NCBI RefSeq assembly: GCF_965200585.1
Contig: NZ_OZ241361.1
Reading direction: 5' to 3' (one strand)
DNA from: Bacterioplanoides sp965200585
GTDB lineage: Bacteria; Pseudomonadota; Gammaproteobacteria; Pseudomonadales; Oceanobacteraceae
Length of the DNA stretch: 64,000 bases
The position numbers and the translations under genes were made by a program. The notes beneath the pieces were generated by a model. It searched no databases, was not told where the DNA came from, and worked only from the letters and a program-made list of their open reading frames with translations. This document shows positions 59,301 to 64,000 of the stretch, in pieces; positions within the stretch are counted from its first letter, which is position 1, and every line of letters starts with the position of its first letter.

Positions 59301-59969
59301 CCGGCACGCACCTGGACGGCTGAAAACTCCGTTGGTATTGGCGGCTCGTATTTATGTGTTTATGGCATGGAAGGGCCAGGTGGTTATCAGTTTGTTGGCC
59401 GTACATTGCAAATGTGGAACCGTTATCGCCAGACTCGCGAATTTGCCAAGCCCTGGCTGTTACGTTTCTTCGATCAGATTCGTTTTTATCCGGTATCGGG
59501 CGACGAACTGTTGGATATTCGCCAGAATTTTCCACAAGGACGTTATCCAATTACCATCGAAGAAAGTAGCTTTAGCTTATCGGAGTACCAGCAGTTTATT
59601 ACCGATAATCAGCAGGATATTAATCAGTTCCAACAAGCACGTCAGCAGGCATTTGATGCGGAACTGGCAAACTGGCATGCCACCGGGCAGTTTAATTACG
59701 AAGCCGAAGAAGCCGATATTCAGCAAACTGAAGCCGACTGGCCGGAAGATTCTATCGTGATCGACAGCCCGGTATCCGGCAGTGTCTGGCAGTCAGAAGT
59801 GGCCGTAGGAGACATGGTGAAAGCCGGACAATGCCTGATGATTCTGGAATCGATGAAAATGGAAATTCCGGTGGTCGCCCATTGTGATGGCGTTGTAACA
59901 CACACCTTATTAACAGCTGGGCAACGCGTCAATGCGGGGCAAGCGTTAGTGGTCATTGAGCAGGAATAA
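56325..59969 (+). CDS. Guanidine (urea) carboxylase, biotin-dependent
   Basis: 1214 residues. The biotin carboxylase half (1-455) has VLIANRGAIAVRIIRTLKKL, IHPGYGFLSENPEF, MLKSTAGGGGIGM and FLEVNTRLQVEHGVTEEVYGID. Carboxyltransferase domains follow: AHS2 (about 465-760; VLVAGTQTTIQDYPARSGYW) and AHS1 (about 800-1000). The C-terminal biotinyl domain has ESMKMEIPV with the biotinylated Lys near residue 1178. Enzymes annotated as urea carboxylase but located with CgdAB and guanidine riboswitches carboxylate guanidine to carboxyguanidine with ATP and bicarbonate. Guanidine is therefore the preferred substrate here by context. The allophanate hydrolase is separate, not fused. Confidence 0.94.
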   Translation: MSVIPSPPAFSKVLIANRGAIAVRIIRTLKKLNIQSVAVYAQSDADSLHVRDADEAYCLGDGAAKETYLDIEKILDVAQQSGAQAIHPGYGFLSENPEFVQRCEQQGIAFIGPTAEQMLAFGLKHKARELAIAANVPLSPGTDLLASLDDALQQADEIGYPVMLKSTAGGGGIGMQLCHSTEELQGAFDSVKRLGANNFADDGVFLEKFIQRARHIEVQVFADGQGNALAIGERDCSSQRRNQKVVEECPAPNLTDDIRQQLYQTAETLLASVNYRNAGTVEFIFDADSNEFYFLEVNTRLQVEHGVTEEVYGIDLVEWMVQLAAGQSPNLDQQRTQLTPSGHAIQVRLYAEDPYRDFQPCAGLLSQVQFPQGEGVRIDHWVESGIEVPAFFDPMLAKVIVHADDRQAALNKLQATLDDVVLYGSETNLDYLRALSRDAVLAAGDVTTRYLNDFAFYPQRMDVLVAGTQTTIQDYPARSGYWDVGVPPSGPFDNYSFRLLNRLLDNDQDCAGLEITMQGPTLKFSADTVIALGGTEISAELTRAENGETIALSLWQTITIKAGDVLALGRVSEQGARSYLAVKGGIQCPEYLGSRSTFTLGQFGGHNGRALRVGDVLKLSSVNIPATSEKAALKKLLPTISNEWQLHVMPGPHGAPDFFTGEDINTFYEHSWEVHYNSSRTGVRLIGPKPKWARADGGEAGLHPSNIHDNAYAFGTVDFTGDMPVILGPDGPSLGGFVCPATVITADLWKLGQLRAGDKIRFIPVSRDTANQLEAQQIHQLATLTADSELTIQADDNRSPLLSELSADSVGEKVVYRQAGDHFLLVEYGEQQLDIALRFRAHALMQWLQKHPKPGLRELTPGIRSLQVHYDSQVITTDELLAYLHQAEQQLATEVQELSVPSRIVHIPLSWDDEACQLAIEKYDQSVRKNAPWCPSNLEFIRRINGLDSIDDVKKIVFDASYLVMGLGDVYLGAPVATPVDPRHRLVTTKYNPARTWTAENSVGIGGSYLCVYGMEGPGGYQFVGRTLQMWNRYRQTREFAKPWLLRFFDQIRFYPVSGDELLDIRQNFPQGRYPITIEESSFSLSEYQQFITDNQQDINQFQQARQQAFDAELANWHATGQFNYEAEEADIQQTEADWPEDSIVIDSPVSGSVWQSEVAVGDMVKAGQCLMILESMKMEIPVVAHCDGVVTHTLLTAGQRVNAGQALVVIEQE

Positions 59970-59975
59970 AATACG

Positions 59976-61793
59976 ATGAAACATACTTTAACCATTACCG
60001 CACTGCAGCAAGCATATCAGTCGGGTGAAACAACGCCTGAGCAGGTGATCGCTGCCATAAGCGAATTGAGCACGCAATATCAGGATCATAATATCTGGAT
60101 CCATCAATTAAGCGCGGCTGAATTAACTCCTTATCTGGACGGTTTAAAAAATAAAGATCCACAAAGCCATCCGTTATGGGGTATTCCGTTTGCGATTAAA
60201 GATAATATTGATTTAGCAGGCGTTCCAACAACAGCGGCGTGTGAAGCTTTTGCATATACACCAGAAAAATCAGCAGCTGTGGTACAACAACTGATTGATG
60301 CCGGTGCTATTCCTGTGGGTAAAACCAATCTGGATCAGTTTGCTACTGGATTAAACGGCACCCGTTCACCGTATGGTGCCTGTAAAAATTCATTTAACCC
60401 GGAATATATCAGTGGTGGTTCCAGCTCCGGCTCATCGGTTGCGGTTGCGTTAGGGTTAGCCAGTTTCAGCTTAGGCACGGATACTGCCGGTTCCGGTCGG
60501 GTACCGGCGTGTTTTAATAATCTGGTGGGATTAAAACCATCCCGCGGTTTATTATCCGCCACGGGTATGGTGCCAGCGTGTCGCAGCCTCGACTGCATGA
60601 CCATTTTTGCACTGAACAGTGATGACGCTAACTCAGTATTCACCATTGCCGAAGGCTTTGACGACAACGATGCCTATAGCCGGAAAAATACCTATTTAAA
60701 TAATCCGCGTCATTACGGCAAGCGTGATTTAGCCAATAAAGCATCACCATTAACGGTGGGTGTTATTCCAGAGGCGCAGCTGAAATTTTTTGGTGACGAA
60801 CATTACCAAAACGCTTATCAAAAAACACTGGCAGTTTTACAACAGCAGAATATTAAACTGGTTGAGATTGATTTTACGGCGTTTGATGAAGCTGCTCGGT
60901 TATTATACGAAGGCCCCTGGGTGTCTGAGCGTTACCTGGCGACTCTGCCACTCATTGCAGAACAGCCGGAAGCTGTTTTCCCAGTGGTGCGTGATATTAT
61001 TGCGCCGGGTGGAGAACCCAAAGCAACCGATTTATTCAAAGCGCAATATCGGTTAAATGCGTTAAAAACAATTTGCGACCAACAATTGGCAGCTGTGGAT
61101 TGTTTATTAACACCCACAGCTGGGCGCTGTTTTACCATTAACGAAATGCTGGCCGAGCCGATTCAACACAACAGCGAGTTAGGTTATTACACTAACTTTA
61201 TGAACCTGTTGGATATGGCGTCGGTGGCGGTGCCGACTCAGATTACTGAACACGGTTTGCCGTTTGGCATTACGCTGGTTGGCCCGGCCTTCAGTGACCG
61301 TGCACTGCTGTCGATTGCCCGCAGCTTACAGCCATTGTTTGATTTGCCGCTGGGCGCAAGTGACAGTAAAGCTTCTGCACCAGAAGCGGCGCTAATCGGC
61401 AAAACAGACACCATTGATGTACTGGTGTGTGGTGCCCACCTTGATGGCCTGCCACTTAACTGGCAGCTAAAAGAGCGCGGTGCGGTATTAAAAACCGTTA
61501 CCCAAACCGCACCTGTGTATCGTATGTATGCGCTGGCTGGAGGGCCACCGTTCCGCCCGGGACTGATTCTGGATGAAGAAAAGGGCGCGGCAATTGATGT
61601 TGAAATCTGGTCGGTGCCAACCGCCGAGTTCGGCAGCTTTGTTGCCGGTATCCCGGCCCCTCTGGGCATTGGTAAAGTGAGAGTGGCAGATGGCTCTGTG
61701 GTTAGCGGTTTTATCTGTGAGCCTTATGGCTTGGAAGGTGCGGAGGAGATTACTCAGCTGGGCGGGTGGAAAGCGTATCTGGCTGAGAAGTAG
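59976..61793 (+). CDS. atzF: Allophanate hydrolase
   Basis: 605 residues. The amidase-signature domain (1-450) has the catalytic Lys in GIPFAIKDNIDLAGVPT, cis-Ser in YISGGSSSGSSVAVALG and nucleophile Ser in GTDTAGSGRVPACF. The C-terminal domain (about 470-605), specific to allophanate hydrolases, has DVLVCGAHLDGLPLNWQLKERGA and YALAGGPPFRPGLI. It converts allophanate to two CO2 and two NH3, the last step of guanidine degradation. It starts six bases after the carboxylase stop. Confidence 0.95.
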   Translation: MKHTLTITALQQAYQSGETTPEQVIAAISELSTQYQDHNIWIHQLSAAELTPYLDGLKNKDPQSHPLWGIPFAIKDNIDLAGVPTTAACEAFAYTPEKSAAVVQQLIDAGAIPVGKTNLDQFATGLNGTRSPYGACKNSFNPEYISGGSSSGSSVAVALGLASFSLGTDTAGSGRVPACFNNLVGLKPSRGLLSATGMVPACRSLDCMTIFALNSDDANSVFTIAEGFDDNDAYSRKNTYLNNPRHYGKRDLANKASPLTVGVIPEAQLKFFGDEHYQNAYQKTLAVLQQQNIKLVEIDFTAFDEAARLLYEGPWVSERYLATLPLIAEQPEAVFPVVRDIIAPGGEPKATDLFKAQYRLNALKTICDQQLAAVDCLLTPTAGRCFTINEMLAEPIQHNSELGYYTNFMNLLDMASVAVPTQITEHGLPFGITLVGPAFSDRALLSIARSLQPLFDLPLGASDSKASAPEAALIGKTDTIDVLVCGAHLDGLPLNWQLKERGAVLKTVTQTAPVYRMYALAGGPPFRPGLILDEEKGAAIDVEIWSVPTAEFGSFVAGIPAPLGIGKVRVADGSVVSGFICEPYGLEGAEEITQLGGWKAYLAEK

Positions 61794-61800
61794 TTTATTG

Positions 61801-61831
61801 CCTGGCTCCCACGCTCTGCGTGGGAGCCAGG
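61801..61831. repeat. REP-like perfect hairpin
   Basis: CCTGGCTCCCACGC / GCGTGGGAGCCAGG with a TCT loop: a 14-bp perfect stem placed 7 bases after the atzF stop. Hairpins of this GGCTCCCACGC type recur between genes in many gammaproteobacteria. Here it is followed at once by a classical terminator, and an IS200/REP-type transposase gene lies 1.5 kb away. Confidence 0.7.
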
Positions 61832-61847
61832 TTATCTACAGTCTCGG

Positions 61848-61871
61848 AAGGCCGCATTCGCGGCCTTTTTT
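61848..61871 (+). terminator. Intrinsic terminator of the guanidine operon
   Basis: AAGGCCGC / GCGGCCTT with loop ATTC and a run of six Ts. It ends the operon that begins at the guanidine-I riboswitch. Confidence 0.95.
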
Positions 61872-61955
61872 GTGGCCGAATATCAGAGAATTGCGTAATT
61901 TTGTGAAGGTGTTAGGGTGGGTGTCTTGTTAACCTTCTAGCGCCGAGGCATTTTG

Positions 61956-62387
61956 ATGATTAACTCTATATCTTTATATGTCGATGAATATTCTGGATCT
62001 AGTACCTTACTAAAGGATGGGGTTACTTTTAAAGACGTATATGTAATTAAGATTTTAATTGATGGTTATGAACTTGATCGAGAAGAAGAGTTTGAGGATT
62101 CACTGATTTACTTTGAAGAATTAAAGCGCAGCTCTTTATGTGATGGGAAGTATCTTATTTTTACATGTGCATGTGGAATTGCTGACGATGGAGGGTGGGA
62201 AGGTGTATCGGTTAAGTCGGAGGGCGATGTTGTTAAATGGTTTCTTGACGTTGGTGATGAATGTAAAAAATTTTCTTTTTTAAAGGAAGAATATTGTAGG
62301 GAGATTGATTCATTGAAAGTTTTTTTTGAATCTAATAAGGATTTAACGTTGGAGCCCTCTGTGGTTGTTTTTCCTGATAAACTTTAG
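61956..62387 (+). CDS. Small acidic protein of unknown function, immunity-protein-like
   Basis: 143 residues from ATG 61956 (GAGG seven bases upstream; TTG 61953 is adjacent). It is acidic and cytoplasmic, with DGYELDREEEFEDSLIYFEELKRS, then a hydrophobic/Cys segment KYLIFTCACGIADDGGWEGVSVK and VVKWFLDVGDECKKFSF. Small acidic proteins of this kind are common among orphan toxin-immunity genes, but I cannot name the family. Strongly AT-rich. It is followed after 41 bases by the next cassette gene. Confidence 0.6.
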   Translation: MINSISLYVDEYSGSSTLLKDGVTFKDVYVIKILIDGYELDREEEFEDSLIYFEELKRSSLCDGKYLIFTCACGIADDGGWEGVSVKSEGDVVKWFLDVGDECKKFSFLKEEYCREIDSLKVFFESNKDLTLEPSVVVFPDKL

Positions 62388-62428
62388 ATTTGTATTCTTT
62401 GTTGTTTACCGATTTATTGGGAGTGAAA

Positions 62429-63085
62429 ATGAATAGTTATGATTCTCGACAAATAAAAAAGATGCAAGATAAATTGCGCTTATATGATATAGGGTCAGTC
62501 GGGTTAGGGGATTTGGTTGGCAATTTAATATTTTTGCGCAACTCACTTGAAGTGTGTTTGGATGATTGGGATAGGGAATTTACCGATCGGTTAACAGATT
62601 TAGAATCAGCTAACTCTTATATGATAGAAAAAGGGCATGCTATACCTGATGATGTAATACAGCCTATTGTAGAAAGTGGTATTTTCGAAATTAGAGAAAT
62701 TATTAAATATTTAGCCCGGGTTGAATTAAGTAATAATGAAAGTATAAAACATATAATTAACGAAGAATTAGGGGTTTTATATTATGATGGTGAGTCAATG
62801 GGAGGTGGGACTATTTCTTTCTCTTGTGATAATTGCTCTGAATTAATAGAGAAAGAAACCCTTGGTTTTACTATTGAAGCAATGAAGTTGAATGCCTCTG
62901 TTAAGCAGAGAATCGAAGGCTATTTTGATATTGATGCTAATGTATATAAGTATTCAGAGTTGTGTATAGGGTTTATGCAATGTGACTATTGCAATTGTTC
63001 TCATATTGCTTGTATCTCTAATGGTGAAATACAAAACGGAAGATATCAATCAAAAATATTTGGAGTGGTTCGTGAGTTGTATTAG
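62429..63085 (+). CDS. Two-part cassette protein with C-terminal paired CxxC motifs
   Basis: 218 residues from ATG 62429 (GGGAGTG upstream; the open frame begins at 62390 with TTG). Residues 1-95 resemble a widespread small hypothetical family, often found among immunity-type genes, starting MNSYDSRQIKKMQDKLRLYD and continuing LGDLVGNLIFLRNSLE. The C-terminal part has CDNC (near 144) and CDYC (near 194), which could bind zinc. The union of these two parts is not one I recognise. AT-rich like its partner. Confidence 0.6.
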   Translation: MNSYDSRQIKKMQDKLRLYDIGSVGLGDLVGNLIFLRNSLEVCLDDWDREFTDRLTDLESANSYMIEKGHAIPDDVIQPIVESGIFEIREIIKYLARVELSNNESIKHIINEELGVLYYDGESMGGGTISFSCDNCSELIEKETLGFTIEAMKLNASVKQRIEGYFDIDANVYKYSELCIGFMQCDYCNCSHIACISNGEIQNGRYQSKIFGVVRELY

Positions 63086-63194
63086 TTGTAGTACACTACA
63101 ACAAGGACACCCACCCTAATTTCCAGGTACTTAAAAGACCTAGATTGAGTTCAATTTCCAGGGCAACAAAGCAAATACTAATTCGAGGATTATT

Positions 63195-63250
63195 TATCTT
63201 ACCCAAACAGAAAAACATGAAAATATCATGGTTTTCAAATAAGTAAGATA
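63195..63250. repeat. Nested inverted repeat downstream of the transposase gene
   Basis: TATCTTAC (63195-63202) / GTAAGATA (63243-63250) encloses an inner TGAAAA / TTTTCA stem. It lies 48 bases beyond the transposase stop. Subterminal hairpins of this kind mark ends of IS200/IS605-like elements, so it could be an element end; it could also serve as the transcript end. Confidence 0.4.
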
Positions 63251-63297
63251 CTCAGAATGTTCTGATCACTGTGAATAAGAATGTGGTAGTGCGGAAT

Positions 63298-64000
63298 CTA
63301 ACCAATCGCTGATCTACATCGGCTTAAACCAGGTGGTCGTTGATAATTCAGCGTCTCACAAGCTAAGCGGAGACTTTGCTCTCCGCCAGCAAAGGTTTTG
63401 AAACATGCTTCAAACTGCTCCGTCATTGCTAACCATTGTGAATCATCAATGCCTAAACGAGTAAGAATGCCTTCAGAGTTTTTAGAGATAGCGCCTTTTT
63501 TATCATGGCGTAAAATTCGACCAGTCCAATCAACCAGCTCCAGATAGTCGGTTAATTTCATTTGAATACCTGTAGGAATACCCTGGCGCGGGTTACCCAC
63601 AAAAGGCAGTAAAGAATATTCCTGTTGATTTGGATGGTTCGGTTGTTTACTGGCCTTGGCTTTGTCAGCACGGCGTTTGATTGAGGTATGTTCAGAAGTC
63701 TCTGGAGTTTGTGCCATATTCGCCCGAACTGGGTTTAAATCGACATAGGCCATGCAAGCAGCAAGCGCGGTTTCATCAAGCAATGCCTGGGATTTAAAGC
63801 GGCCTTCCCAAAACCGACCGGTACATTCATCCTCAGCATTCGCTTCTCGTGCGATAGCTTCATTCAGAATACGCATAAACCAACTGATACTGGATAATCG
63901 AGAACGCCACTCCTCAATATAAATGTGTAATCGAGCACGCTGTGCCTTATCCAGTGTGTCACCTTTTAGAAAGCGCTGGGAAAATAAATTTCCTTTAAAC
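63298..64000 (-). CDS. IS200/REP-associated (Y1-type) transposase, partial
   Basis: The frame stays open from the stop at 63298 to the right edge, so the N-terminus lies outside. The visible 234 residues include FSQRFLKGD at the edge, SWFMRILNEAIAREAN, GRFWEGRFKSQALLDE and YVDLNPVRANMAQTPE, the conserved middle and C-terminal part of Y1-type transposases related to the REP-associated group. The catalytic HUH would be in the missing N-terminal part; the Tyr-containing helix region is visible. It makes single-strand cuts at hairpin ends. It lies beside the inverted-repeat cassette. Confidence 0.85.
   Translation of the reverse strand, partial: FKGNLFSQRFLKGDTLDKAQRARLHIYIEEWRSRLSSISWFMRILNEAIAREANAEDECTGRFWEGRFKSQALLDETALAACMAYVDLNPVRANMAQTPETSEHTSIKRRADKAKASKQPNHPNQQEYSLLPFVGNPRQGIPTGIQMKLTDYLELVDWTGRILRHDKKGAISKNSEGILTRLGIDDSQWLAMTEQFEACFKTFAGGEQSLRLACETLNYQRPPGLSRCRSAIG

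Larger units (their letters stand above)
61912..63119. mobile_element. Inverted-repeat-bounded AT-rich two-gene cassette
   Basis: TTAGGGTGGGTGTCTTGTT at 61912-61930 and, inverted, TTAGGGTGGGTGTCCTTGTT at 63100-63119 differ by one base insertion. Between them lie two genes with clearly lower GC and AT-rich codon choice than the flanking operon. TAGGGTGGGTG recalls the core of GTAG-type REP sequences. A transposase gene of the IS200/REP type begins to the right. The unit may have been moved as a cassette or simply lies between two REP copies. No target-site duplication was recognised. Confidence 0.55.

Noticed and set aside
61690..61932. 80-codon plus-strand open frame across the operon end
   Set aside because: It overlaps the end of atzF, the REP-like hairpin and the terminator; no ribosome site.

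Overview
The window looks like a marine, Oceanospirillales-like gammaproteobacterium. This is inferred from gene content: TonB receptor, GlyGly-CTERM nuclease, PuuC-like and AraC families, N-methylglutamate genes. No rRNA marker is present. No rRNA, tRNA or CRISPR was seen.

1-11476 (+) is an almost complete N-methylglutamate (NMG) methylamine-oxidation operon. It runs gmaS-like (cut by the left edge), mgsA, mgsB, mgsC, purU, folD, mgdA, mgdB, mgdC, mgdD. purU and folD sit between synthase and dehydrogenase genes, so the released C1 unit can go from methylene-THF to formate. A compact potential RNA fold precedes purU. A CurA-like reductase (-) and a two-component system (12572-15207) follow.

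15295-20440 holds a TonB receptor with a Fur-box-like dyad upstream, a small membrane protein, a PuuC-like aldehyde dehydrogenase and a glutathione S-transferase (GST). 20456-32573, all on the minus strand, is a nucleic-acid scavenging block: endonuclease I lipoprotein, uridine kinase, NupC, 5'-nucleotidase lipoprotein, GlyGly-CTERM extracellular nuclease, porin, purine nucleoside permease-family lipoprotein and secreted adenosine deaminase. The deaminase reading frame has a premature stop and a frameshift near its end.

32961-46305 is mixed: two 2OG-Fe(II) oxygenases, LysR regulator, aldehyde dehydrogenase, Gly-rich lipoprotein, KatG, two AraC regulators, a Baeyer-Villiger-type monooxygenase and an FGE-sulfatase-domain protein with a membrane partner. 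46530-50116 reads as a small sigma-54 regulon: a PAS/AAA+/Fis activator, two divergent -24/-12 promoters and matching 24-bp dyads between them and in front of the activator gene. A PNPOx-FNR-ferredoxin fusion, a lone pseudopilin and an AraC regulator follow.

54427-61871 is a guanidine degradation operon: carboxyguanidine deiminase subunits, guanidine (urea) carboxylase and allophanate hydrolase. It carries a guanidine-I (ykkC) riboswitch in the leader, a guanidine-II (mini-ykkC) riboswitch directly before the carboxylase gene, and a 22-codon leader ORF whose end forms a hairpin over the next ribosome binding site. The operon closes with a REP-like hairpin and an intrinsic terminator. The right end holds an AT-rich two-gene cassette bounded by about 20-bp inverted repeats, next to a partial IS200/REP-type transposase gene that runs off the edge.

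Together the NMG and guanidine operons and the nucleic-acid block suggest a cell that draws nitrogen (and phosphorus) from small methylated or guanidino compounds and extracellular nucleic acids.
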